Source: an uncultured Clostridia bacterium (lineage in GTDB: Bacteria > Bacillota > Clostridia > Oscillospirales > Acutalibacteraceae). From it: a DNA stretch of 10,067 nucleotides. The stretch lies in the NCBI GenBank assembly GCA_937901145.1, contig CALCHE010000213.1:1-10067 (forward strand). The letters run 5' to 3'. This document shows, one piece after another, positions 1 to 6,651 of this stretch; position 1 is the stretch's first letter, and the number at the start of each line of letters is the position of its first letter. The position numbers and the translations under genes were made by a program. The notes under the pieces were generated by a model. The model worked only from the letters and a program-made list of their open reading frames with translations. It had not been told where the DNA came from and did not search any database.

Positions 1-862
1 AGCCTTCGAGAAGACAGCGGATGAATGCACTTGCATAGCCGTCGCCGCCGCCGAAGCCCTTCATTGCCTTTACGGGGAAGGGCTTTATTGAATAGCTCAT
101 TCCGTCGTTTGTGTAAGCCGTTGAGCCGTCCTTACCGTGCTTGATAATAACAATCTTTGCGCCGTAGGACTGCCAGAGCTTTGCGCTTTCCTCGTCACTT
201 TTACATACGCCTGTAATAGCCTCTGTAAGGTCATATTCCTCACGGGAACCGAGGATAATGTCAGCATTTCTTGCTACCATTGAATAGTAAATTGAAATTT
301 CGTCCTTGTTCTTCCATGTGTATGCGCGGTAGTCGATATCAAAAATAACAACAACGTTATTCTTCTTAGCAAGCATCATAGCCTTTAAAGCAGCCTCTCT
401 TGAGGGGCTCTGTGAAAGGGCAGTACCTGAAATAACAATAGCCTTAGCGCTCTTTATGTAGTCCTCGCTTACCTCGTCAGGATGAAGCTGTAAGTCAGCA
501 ATAGCATCGCGGTACATAAGAATACTGCTTTCTGTAGGGCTTTTGATTTCGGTAAAGGTAAGACCTAACTTTTCACCGTTCTTTGCACGGTAAATGTTTG
601 AGGTGTCGATACCGTCCTTATTGAAATAATCGATAACGAAATCACCGTGCTGATCATCGGAAACCTTACCGATGAAGCCTACCTTTTTACCCAGACGGGC
701 AAGACCTACGGCAATGTTTGCAGGTGAGCCGCCCACATACTTGTTAAAATTACAGCTCTCTGCCAAAGGTCTGTTCATATCGGTAGGGTTGAAGTCGATG
801 GCAACTCTGCCGATGGGGATTACATCAAGGGGCTTACTCTGATCAAATTCTACGTACTTCAT
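1..862 (-). CDS. iolC: 5-dehydro-2-deoxygluconokinase IolC (PfkB family), C-terminus cut by window edge
   Basis: I translated this from the minus strand, starting at the ATG at 862-860; 287 codons are present with no stop, and the rest lies left of the window. The family usually has about 320-340 residues, so roughly 40 are missing. The protein begins MKYVEFDQSKPLDVIPIGR, typical of clostridial IolC. It has the PfkB substrate-binding motif GGSPAN (residues 44-49) and the anion-hole/catalytic motif GFGGGD (269-274), with D274 as the likely catalytic base. The middle Gly replaces the usual Ala of GAGD. The enzyme is cytoplasmic and phosphorylates 5-dehydro-2-deoxy-D-gluconate (DKG) with ATP in myo-inositol breakdown. 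A GAAAGGAAG ribosome binding site lies just upstream (about 869-877). It follows the aldolase gene by 47 bases, and IolC's product is the substrate of IolJ, which supports both names. Another PfkB sugar kinase (fructokinase-like) is the alternative, but the N-terminus argues for IolC. Confidence 0.9.
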   Translation of the reverse strand, partial: MKYVEFDQSKPLDVIPIGRVAIDFNPTDMNRPLAESCNFNKYVGGSPANIAVGLARLGKKVGFIGKVSDDQHGDFVIDYFNKDGIDTSNIYRAKNGEKLGLTFTEIKSPTESSILMYRDAIADLQLHPDEVSEDYIKSAKAIVISGTALSQSPSREAALKAMMLAKKNNVVVIFDIDYRAYTWKNKDEISIYYSMVARNADIILGSREEYDLTEAITGVCKSDEESAKLWQSYGAKIVIIKHGKDGSTAYTNDGMSYSIKPFPVKAMKGFGGGDGYASAFIRCLLEG

Positions 863-909
863 AATGTTTCTTCCTTTCAGATTTTTATTTAAATTAAATA
901 ATTTATAAA

Positions 910-1752
910 TTATGCCTTGTCCTGTGACCAAAAGATTTTTATATGCTTTTCAGCATTCTCATAGGCACCTGCGATTTCCTTCTGATGAAGGTCGTAGTAG
1001 CCTTTGATTTCACCCTTTTCATAGCCTTCTCTTACCTTGCTTTCACAGGATGCGAAGGTGGCTGTGGCGATATTTATTTTCTTGATACCCTTCTGATGGC
1101 ATTTTATGAAATCCTCAGGCTCGATACCTGTACCGCCGTGAAGAACGAGAGGCACCGACACAGTCTCTGCCACTTCCTCTAAAATGTCGAAGCGAAGCTC
1201 GGGTGCGTCCTTATAAAAGCCGTGTGCGTTACCTATGGCGATGGCGAGAGCATCCACGCCTGTCTCTTCATAAAATTCCTTTGCCTGTGCGGGAGAGGTA
1301 CAGCGCATAGCGATATCTACGCTTCCGTCCTCACTTCCGCCTACACAGCCGATTTCAGCCTCGGTAGCTGCACCGTACTGTCCGGCAAGAGCCACCACTT
1401 CCTTTGTTTTAGCCACATTTTCCTCGAAGGGAAGATGTGAGCCGTCAAACATAACGGAGGTAAAGCCCAGCTCGAGAGCTTCCTTAATACATTCGAGTGT
1501 GGTACCGTGGTCTAAATGAACAGCTACGGGTACCCTGGCATTCTTTGCAGCTGCGAGCATACAGGGGCCGATTATTTTAAGTGGTGAATGGTTGAGTCTT
1601 ACCTCAGCTATCTGCAGAATAATCGGTGAGTTCATTTCCTCTGCAGCCTTTACCACACCTAAAATCATTTCCATATTCGCTACTGAAAATGATCCGACGG
1701 CATAACCTCCGTCCTGCGCATTTTTCAGCAGCTCTTTCATATTAACGAGCAT
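910..1752 (-). CDS. iolJ: Class II (zinc) aldolase, probably 6-phospho-5-dehydro-2-deoxy-D-gluconate aldolase IolJ
   Basis: A 280-residue class II fructose-bisphosphate/tagatose-bisphosphate aldolase-type TIM barrel. Visible active-site elements are LDHG (D81 catalytic, H82 zinc ligand), TEAEIG (E131/E133), GNAHG (H177, zinc ligand), LVLHGGTG (H205, zinc ligand, followed by the Gly-rich phosphate loop 206-209) and NIAT (227-230, phosphate/substrate binding). In this position the likely reaction is cleavage of 6-phospho-5-dehydro-2-deoxygluconate to dihydroxyacetone phosphate and malonate semialdehyde. The assignment over glycolytic FBA or GatY/KbaY rests mainly on the adjacent iolC; I see no single residue that decides substrate. 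The start at 1752 is preceded by AAGGAG (about 1761-1766), which overlaps the stop codon of the upstream permease, so translation may be coupled. An in-frame ATG four codons later is a weaker alternative. Length is normal for the family. Confidence 0.8.
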   Translation of the reverse strand: MLVNMKELLKNAQDGGYAVGSFSVANMEMILGVVKAAEEMNSPIILQIAEVRLNHSPLKIIGPCMLAAAKNARVPVAVHLDHGTTLECIKEALELGFTSVMFDGSHLPFEENVAKTKEVVALAGQYGAATEAEIGCVGGSEDGSVDIAMRCTSPAQAKEFYEETGVDALAIAIGNAHGFYKDAPELRFDILEEVAETVSVPLVLHGGTGIEPEDFIKCHQKGIKKINIATATFASCESKVREGYEKGEIKGYYDLHQKEIAGAYENAEKHIKIFWSQDKA

Positions 1753-1765
1753 ATTTTTTCTCTCC

Positions 1766-4700
1766 TTATTCTATTGATTTTAGAGATTCTACCATATCGA
1801 TTTTCTTCAGCTTATAGTGAAGCACGAGGTTTACGGTCATGGAGAAGGCGAAGGACAGAGCCACCGAGTAAAGGAAGCTCATAAAGGATATATCCCTTAC
1901 GAAGGTGATGATATCTACCTCTGCTACATTAAGCACCAGACGGTGAACTACTATACCCCAGAACAGGCCCTGAAGAGTACCGATAAGAGTCAGAATTATA
2001 TTTTCGCGGAAGATGTAGGAGGAAACCTCCATATCGTCGAAGCCTAAAACCTTGATAGTGGCTATTTCTCTTATTCTTTCGGTGATATTGATTACCGAAA
2101 GGTTATACAGAACGATGAAAGCCAGAAGACCAGCGCAGACGATGAGAATAATTACGATGTAATTTATGGAGTTCATAATGTTCTGGAAGGAGTTCTGAAT
2201 CTGACTGGTGAAGGCTACGGCGCTGATGCCGTACTCACTCATAAGCTCCTTGGCCAGCAGGTTTTTCTGCTCCTGCTCCATATCAGGTATGGCAAGATTA
2301 GCCGAAACGTAGTTATAAAGGGGATTTATGCCGAAAACAGCCTTATAAAGATCCTTTGTCATATAGACATAATGGAAGCAGTAGTTCTCCGCTATGCCTG
2401 ACACGGGAACCTTTACACTGTAGCCCTCATCGATGATGATATCGATGGTGTCACCGGGAGAAATATCCAGCTCCTTGGCCAGCTTATCGGTAATGATGGC
2501 TCCGGTGGAGTCGATAGACAGCGGCTTTTTCGTTTTCGCATCGTTGAGTGCGATATAGTTGCTTACGGCTGAGGCATCCTCAGGAACGAGCATATAAATC
2601 TCCAGAGGCTTTGCTCCTTTTTCGTTGGTGGCATCGAATACCTCCATATATTCGAGCATAGACGAGCCGATGCTTGCCTGACTTTTTATGAATTCGTAGC
2701 CCTCACAGGGTGCTACGGTGGTGTCGTAGGAGCCGTTGAGAACTATCTGCATATCATAGCGCCAGATCTTATCCTCATCGGTGAACTGTCTGTCCATTAT
2801 CTGATGAATGGAGTCATTGAGACCGAAGGCGGCAAGTAAAAGTGCCGTACAGCCTAAAACACCGCCGGTGGCCATAATGAATCGCTTAAGATTACGGAAA
2901 ACATTACGGAAGGTAACCTTCCATATAAAGCTGAGCTTTGTCCATATCTGAGGAATTTTTTCCAGAAGGACTCTCTTTCCGCCCTTGGGAGCTTTAGGTC
3001 TCATAAGAGTGGAGGGAACTACCTTAAGGTTATTATAGCAGGTGTAATAGGTTACGCCTACAGTAGACACGATAGAAATAAGAATAGCGGGAATAGCGAA
3101 GGAGAAACGGTATTTTATAACCATTTCCGGCAGGTCATAAAGAATACTGAAGCCCGTATGTGCCAGTGTCGGGAAAAGGGCGAAGCCCATAAAGGAGCCT
3201 GCCACACTGCCTATGGTCGAGGCAAGACCTGCATAAACGAGATATTTTACGATAATTTCCGTATCGGTAAAGCCTAAAGCTTTAAATGTACCGAGACGGG
3301 TTCTCTCCTCCTCTATCATTCGTGCCATGGTGTTAAGACACATCAGCGCGGCAACGATAAAGAAGAACCAGGGGAAAAGGAAGGCTATGGCGGCTGTACG
3401 GTTCGCTGTCTGTCCGTACTCCTCAAAGCCTAAAAGACATTCGCTTCTGTCATTTACATACCATTTGGCTGTATCCAGACCTAAAAGGAAATCTTTGGCC
3501 GCATCCAGCTGATCGCGGGCACTTTCCAGCTCTTCATTTGCCTGAGCCTTTGCCTTTTCGAAGTCAGCCTCTACGGTAGGCGCCTTGTCCTTGGCGATGA
3601 TGAGGTTGGTTTCGAAGGTATTGATCTGATTTTTCATATCGCTGAGCTGAGAGAGAACCTCCAGTTCACCCAGCTGTATATCATAGCCGGCGGCAGTAAG
3701 CTGATTTTCAGCCTCCTGAAGCTGTATCTGAGCCTGATCGAGCTTTACCTGAGCCTGCTGAAGCTTGCCCACTAATTCCTCTGCCTTGTCGAGCTCTGCC
3801 TTCTTTTCTGCCAGTGTGGTCTGTGCCGCGGCAAGCTCCTGCTTTGAAGCGGCGAGCTTAGCCTCGAAGGACTGAAGCTGAGGCTCCATATATGCTATCA
3901 TTTCTTCTGCAGTACCTACAGCGGTAAGAGAATTGATGGAGGCGAGGATATTGTCTACCTCCTGCCCCACCAGACCGGACTGCTCGAAGCGTGAAATGAG
4001 CTGACCCACGGTGTCGCTCTGAGTGGCATCGAACTGATCCATAGCCGAGCGGGTGGTAACTATCAGATCCTGGAGATATTCTACAGTGGACATCATCGAG
4101 TCGACCTGAGTTTTGGTAGTGCTGTATTCGGTTTTTGCCGTGGCTAAGTTTACGTCAGCATTTGCATATTTGCTGATGGTTTCCTTAGCCTGATTATATT
4201 CATCTCTTTTATTTTCCCAGAGAGTGTACTGTGCCGAATGCTCGAGCTTACCTGAGTCGAGAGCGTTTTTGGCTTCCATAGCCTTGGCGTTATATTCCTG
4301 CTTGTACTGTAAAAGGAGATTATCACCGTTTGCCGCCATATCGAGAATCTGCTTTACCTGCTCCTCGGCATTTGCCAGCTGAAGAGTAATGTCTGCCTTA
4401 GCCTCGGCATACTCGATTTCACTTTTAAGTACAAGGTCGGTATATTCAGCCTTGAGAGCTGTTATTCTCGGAGCCAAAAGCTCTGCGGAGATTTTTTCGA
4501 TATAATCCTTATAGGGATTTATGAAGCTTTCATATTCCTCTGAGAAGGGATCGTAGTTTTCACTGCCCGCGATTTTCAGCGAAATGGACGAGTAATATTC
4601 ATTCAAGAAATTTTCCGAGGGCAGATAAATGAAGGTACCAAGCTTACCTGTTCCTACGGTAGTGTTACCTCTGTCGTAGGAAATGTAAAGAGGTGTACGG

Positions 4701-5296
4701 ATAATACCGACGATGGTATAATCCTTGCCTGCAAGAGAGGAAGAAAGGTCCGTACCGTCGCCCTCGAGAGTGATTACGGAGCCGATTTTGAATTCCTCGG
4801 GAGTAGAAAGGGTACTCGCGTCCACCAGACACTGATTTGATGAGGTCGGCCAGGAGCCGTCCACCAGCTGAGGACGGTTCATATAGTAGGGGTCATCTGC
4901 ACCGTTTGCGGCAGCATAGACCTTGTTTATATCCAGGTTGTAGGCACGGACAGTCATTTCCGAGCCGTCGATATCATTTACCGGCTCACCGTTTACCTTG
5001 ACTACTCCGTCTACAAACTTTTCACCTGTTATACTTTCGACACCCGTAACAGAGCCGATAACTGCCAGATCATTTTCCGTAAGACCCGCTGTGGATATAA
5101 TCTGAATATCCATAGCATTACTGTCCTGCACATATTTCGTCGCCGTGTCATACATATTCGGAGCGATGGCATTCATACCCGCGAAAAAGCTGACACCGAG
5201 AGCAACGATGGAGATTATGGAAATAAATCTCGAAAAAGACCTTTCGACAGTCCGTATGGTGTCGGTTATGAGAATTGGATTGATTTTCTTTTTCAT
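1766..5296 (-). CDS. ABC transporter permease with two FtsX domains and a long extracytoplasmic coiled coil
   Basis: A 1176-residue membrane protein. About eight membrane segments are visible: 24-45, 634-655, 686-708, 731-752, 805-824, 1045-1067, 1097-1118 and 1138-1160. The order is TM1, a large outside domain (46-630), three TMs forming FtsX domain 1, then TM5, a second outside domain (830-1040) and three TMs forming FtsX domain 2. Both FtsX cores carry the typical cytoplasmic coupling segment, ARMIEEERTRLGTFKALGF (658-676) and NITERIREIATIKVLGF (1070-1086). Within the first outside domain, residues about 285-605 are rich in Ala, Gln, Glu, Lys and Leu with heptad spacing and few prolines, which I read as an antiparallel coiled-coil hairpin with a break near 425-470. 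This is the MacB/LolC/FtsX (type VII ABC) mechanotransmission fold, which usually moves lipids, peptides or drugs on the outer face or transmits force, rather than importing small solutes. The start has an AAGGAA site 9-14 bases upstream and lies 32 bases after the ATPase stop. Substrate unknown. Confidence 0.88.
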   Translation of the reverse strand: MKKKINPILITDTIRTVERSFSRFISIISIVALGVSFFAGMNAIAPNMYDTATKYVQDSNAMDIQIISTAGLTENDLAVIGSVTGVESITGEKFVDGVVKVNGEPVNDIDGSEMTVRAYNLDINKVYAAANGADDPYYMNRPQLVDGSWPTSSNQCLVDASTLSTPEEFKIGSVITLEGDGTDLSSSLAGKDYTIVGIIRTPLYISYDRGNTTVGTGKLGTFIYLPSENFLNEYYSSISLKIAGSENYDPFSEEYESFINPYKDYIEKISAELLAPRITALKAEYTDLVLKSEIEYAEAKADITLQLANAEEQVKQILDMAANGDNLLLQYKQEYNAKAMEAKNALDSGKLEHSAQYTLWENKRDEYNQAKETISKYANADVNLATAKTEYSTTKTQVDSMMSTVEYLQDLIVTTRSAMDQFDATQSDTVGQLISRFEQSGLVGQEVDNILASINSLTAVGTAEEMIAYMEPQLQSFEAKLAASKQELAAAQTTLAEKKAELDKAEELVGKLQQAQVKLDQAQIQLQEAENQLTAAGYDIQLGELEVLSQLSDMKNQINTFETNLIIAKDKAPTVEADFEKAKAQANEELESARDQLDAAKDFLLGLDTAKWYVNDRSECLLGFEEYGQTANRTAAIAFLFPWFFFIVAALMCLNTMARMIEEERTRLGTFKALGFTDTEIIVKYLVYAGLASTIGSVAGSFMGFALFPTLAHTGFSILYDLPEMVIKYRFSFAIPAILISIVSTVGVTYYTCYNNLKVVPSTLMRPKAPKGGKRVLLEKIPQIWTKLSFIWKVTFRNVFRNLKRFIMATGGVLGCTALLLAAFGLNDSIHQIMDRQFTDEDKIWRYDMQIVLNGSYDTTVAPCEGYEFIKSQASIGSSMLEYMEVFDATNEKGAKPLEIYMLVPEDASAVSNYIALNDAKTKKPLSIDSTGAIITDKLAKELDISPGDTIDIIIDEGYSVKVPVSGIAENYCFHYVYMTKDLYKAVFGINPLYNYVSANLAIPDMEQEQKNLLAKELMSEYGISAVAFTSQIQNSFQNIMNSINYIVIILIVCAGLLAFIVLYNLSVINITERIREIATIKVLGFDDMEVSSYIFRENIILTLIGTLQGLFWGIVVHRLVLNVAEVDIITFVRDISFMSFLYSVALSFAFSMTVNLVLHYKLKKIDMVESLKSIE

Positions 5297-5328
5297 TTCA
5301 TATATTCCTTAAACTTATGTGTTCAGCG

Positions 5329-6030
5329 TTACCATTCGAGCTTTTCTACAGGAATGGGTCGGTCATTTACCGCTATCTGTACCACTCTGCCCGAGCGCAT
5401 GGTGATAATTCTGTCAGCCATAGCGGCCAGAGCCTGGTTATGAGTGATGACTACTACCGTGGTGCCTGTTTCTCTGCACTGACGGTGCAGAAGAGAAAGA
5501 ATCTGCTTGCTGGTACGGTAGTCGAGAGCACCTGTAGGCTCGTCGCAGAGAAGGATTTTCGGATTCTTCGCCAGAGCACGGGCGATGGAAACTCTCTGCT
5601 GCTCACCGCCTGAAAGCTGTGAGGGGAAATTATCCAGACGCTCCTTAAGGCCTACTCTTGCCAGAATTTCTTTTGGGTTTACGGGCTTTTTACACATCTG
5701 AGTGGCAAGCTCCACATTTTCCAGAGCCGTAAGGTTAGGAACGAGATTATAAAACTGAAAGATGAAGCCTACCTCGTAGCGTCGGTAATCGACGAGCTCA
5801 CTTTTCGAAAGGTCGGTGATAGGCTTACCTGCCACTCTCACCTTACCGTCGTCACAGCTGTCCATACCTCCGAGAATATTAAGGACGGTGGACTTACCTG
5901 CACCGCTGGTACCTACGATGAGACAGAACTCACCCTTTTCGATGGAAAAGCTGACACCGTCTACGGCAGGAATAACGATTTCACCCGTCTGATATCTTCT
6001 GTAAACATTTTCAAATTCGATAAAACTCAT
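5329..6030 (-). CDS. ABC transporter ATP-binding protein (LolD/MacB type)
   Basis: A 233-residue cytoplasmic ATPase with every expected motif: Walker A GTSGAGKS (40-47), Q-loop Gln (Q92 in FIFQFYNLVP), signature LSGGEQQR (139-146), Walker B ILLCDEP (159-165), D-loop GALD (167-170) and the switch His (H197 in VITHNQ). An aromatic residue near 13 (Y13) fits the A-loop. This motif set and size match the subfamily that pairs with FtsX-type permeases, and the partner permease gene starts 32 bases downstream. I place the start at 6030 (MSFIEFENVY) because an AAGGAG site sits 7 bases upstream (6038-6043). The open frame continues to 6240, but those 70 codons run through heptamer repeats and hairpins, have no ribosome binding site of their own and do not resemble an ABC protein. 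It is probably the first gene of the minus-strand operon; I see no convincing promoter before it. Confidence 0.93.
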   Translation of the reverse strand: MSFIEFENVYRRYQTGEIVIPAVDGVSFSIEKGEFCLIVGTSGAGKSTVLNILGGMDSCDDGKVRVAGKPITDLSKSELVDYRRYEVGFIFQFYNLVPNLTALENVELATQMCKKPVNPKEILARVGLKERLDNFPSQLSGGEQQRVSIARALAKNPKILLCDEPTGALDYRTSKQILSLLHRQCRETGTTVVVITHNQALAAMADRIITMRSGRVVQIAVNDRPIPVEKLEW

Positions 6031-6048
6031 AATATAACTCCTTAATAT

Positions 6049-6121
6049 GAATGCAAAGTTCAAAGTGCAAAGTGCAAAACGGGCGTATAAGATTTCATAA
6101 AACCGATAATGGTACACCGCC
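6049..6121 (-). repeat. Repeat module copy 1: 45-bp box followed by heptamer array
   Basis: On the minus strand the box (6121 to 6077) reads GGCGGTGTACCATTA, ten variable bases, then GAAATCTTATACGCCCGTTT. It runs directly into heptamers GTTTTGC, ACTTTGC, ACTTTGA, ACTTTGC and a partial ATTC (6080 to 6049). It aligns without gaps to copy 2, with 14/15 and 17/20 matches in the two conserved halves, and points in the opposite direction. The array ends just upstream of the ABC ATPase ribosome binding site, so it would be transcribed as leader if the promoter lies further upstream. Confidence 0.8.
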
Positions 6122-6178
6122 TGATTTACAAATATGTTTTCTGTGTCTGAATCGTACCCGTTAAAGGTATATACCTGC

Positions 6179-6204
6179 GGCGGGGTAGGGTCACCCCGCC
6201 CTAC
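6179..6204 (+). repeat. Hairpin unit A with CCCTAC tail
   Basis: Perfect 8-bp inverted arms GGCGGGGT (6179-6186) and ACCCCGCC (6193-6200) with a 6-base loop, followed at once by CTAC, so the right arm ends in the shared GCCCTAC tail. It is too GC-rich and lacks a T run, so it does not look like a simple terminator on either strand. Confidence 0.7.
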
Positions 6205-6223
6205 ACATATATGGTTTATGTGT
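6203..6223. repeat. AT-rich hairpin between units A and B
   Basis: Arms ACACATA (6203-6209) and TATGTGT (6217-6223) are perfectly complementary with a 7-base loop. It begins within the tail of unit A. The function is unknown and it could be chance. Confidence 0.4.
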
Positions 6224-6234
6224 CGGTTTACGAC

Positions 6235-6258
6235 GGACACGGCAAGCCGTGTCCCTAC
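6235..6258 (+). repeat. Hairpin unit B with CCCTAC tail
   Basis: Perfect 9-bp arms GGACACGGC (6235-6243) and GCCGTGTCC (6246-6254) separated by AA, followed by CTAC, so the tail reads GTCCCTAC. The stem sequence is unrelated to units A, C and D, yet the tail is the same. Confidence 0.75.
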
Positions 6259-6288
6259 GGAATCGAAGCCTTCAACAAGCTCAATTCT

Positions 6289-6310
6289 GTAGGGGCGGAT
6301 ATTATCCGCC
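6289..6310 (-). repeat. Hairpin unit C with CCCTAC tail, reverse orientation
   Basis: The plus strand begins GTAGG (6289-6293) and then has perfect 8-bp arms GGCGGATA (6294-6301) and TATCCGCC (6303-6310) around one base. Read on the minus strand, the arm ends in CCCCTAC, making this the same class of unit as A, B and D but inverted. Confidence 0.75.
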
Positions 6311-6414
6311 GGAGAAAAGAGAAATATTTTACATTTATTATTTATTCTTTTTTCTTTATTCTTTAAATTCGCTGCCTCTCTTATCGTTCTGAATGCTGGA
6401 GAAAACTATGCTGA

Positions 6415-6434
6415 CGACCAATGGTCGCCCCTAC
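6415..6434 (+). repeat. Hairpin unit D with CCCTAC tail
   Basis: Arms CGACCA (6415-6420) and TGGTCG (6422-6427) surround a single A and are followed by CCCCTAC (6428-6434). This is the fourth different stem with the same tail within 260 bases. Confidence 0.72.
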
Positions 6435-6448
6435 AAATTGCACCGTTA

Positions 6449-6491
6449 GGTGGCGGTAGCTTTCACGAGATGTCGAGGCGCCATCCCCTAC
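6449..6491 (+). repeat. Possible fifth unit E with larger loop
   Basis: GGTGGCG (6449-6455) can pair with CGCCATC (6479-6485) using one G-T pair. The right arm is followed by CCCTAC (6486-6491). The 23-base loop is much larger than in the other units, so this may be a degenerate copy or an independent CCCTAC. Confidence 0.4.
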
Positions 6492-6509
6492 CAAATTACC
6501 CATAAAAGT

Positions 6510-6582
6510 GGCGGTATACCATTACTTACTTCCCGAAATTTTACCCGCCCGTTTATCGTTTAGCACTTATCGTTTAGCGTTC
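6510..6582 (+). repeat. Repeat module copy 2: 45-bp box followed by heptamer array
   Basis: The box (6510-6554) reads GGCGGTATACCATTA, ten bases, then GAAATTTTACCCGCCCGTTT. Heptamers GTTTATC, GTTTAGC, ACTTATC, GTTTAGC and a partial GTTC fill 6551-6582. It is the best-conserved partner of copy 1, in inverted orientation, and shares CTTWCTTCCCGAAATYTT with copy 3. Confidence 0.8.
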
Positions 6583-6603
6583 AAAAAGCGGACTATCGCT
6601 TCT
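6583..6603 (-). terminator. Possible weak intrinsic terminator for the exported-protein gene
   Basis: On the minus strand AAGCG, a 6-base loop and CGCTT form a short stem extended by A-T/G-T pairs and followed by TTT. The position, about 50-65 bases after the stop of the 6650-7294 gene, is suitable. The stem is short and the sequence also belongs to repeat modules 2 and 3, so this is tentative. Confidence 0.3.
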
Positions 6604-6651
6604 TTCTTCCCGAAATCTTCCACGCAATTCTGCGTTCAGCACTCAGCATTT
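6587..6651 (+). repeat. Repeat module copy 3: diverged box followed by heptamer array
   Basis: The box (6587-6631) aligns without gaps to copy 2: GCGG at the start, CTTTCTTCCCGAAATCTT at the centre, then CCACGC. The heptamers are ATTCTGC (6627-6633), GTTCAGC (6634-6640) and ACTCAGC (6641-6647), with a partial ATTT (6648-6651). GAAAT lies 25 bases from the box start in all three copies. The array overlaps the stop codon (6650-6652) of the minus-strand gene to its right. Box 3 starts 4 bases after copy 2's array, so the two form a direct tandem. Confidence 0.72.

Larger units (their letters stand above)
6031..6649. other. 619-bp gene-free region made largely of short repeats
   Basis: This gap between two minus-strand genes contains no plausible gene; short open frames are low-complexity or repeat-derived. 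Most of it is accounted for by three copies of a box plus heptamer-array module (6049-6121 minus; 6510-6582 plus; 6587-6651 plus), four or five hairpins with a shared CCCTAC tail (6179-6204, 6235-6258, 6289-6310, 6415-6434, possibly 6449-6491), an AT-rich hairpin (6203-6223) and a T-rich run (6326-6366). The promoter of the ABC operon should lie here or further upstream, but I could not pick one with confidence. Confidence 0.8.

Noticed and set aside
5317..5613. 98-codon plus-strand open frame
   Set aside because: It lies opposite the Walker B, signature and switch region of the ABC ATPase and has no ribosome binding site.
6036..6072. Promoter TTGCAC-17-TATTAA before the ABC ATPase
   Set aside because: The -35-like hexamer is part of the heptamer array and transcription would start within or after the ribosome binding site, leaving no usable leader.
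6031..6240. N-terminal extension of the ABC ATPase frame by 70 codons
   Set aside because: It has no ribosome binding site, passes through the heptamer array and hairpin A, and the start at 6030 has an AAGGAG site and matches where ABC ATPases begin.
6179..6310. Hairpins A to C as intrinsic terminators
   Set aside because: None is followed by a T run on either strand; the shared CCCTAC tail points to a repeat family instead.
6049..6651. CRISPR array
   Set aside because: The repeats are 7 bp, degenerate and contiguous with no unique spacers, and no cas gene is nearby.
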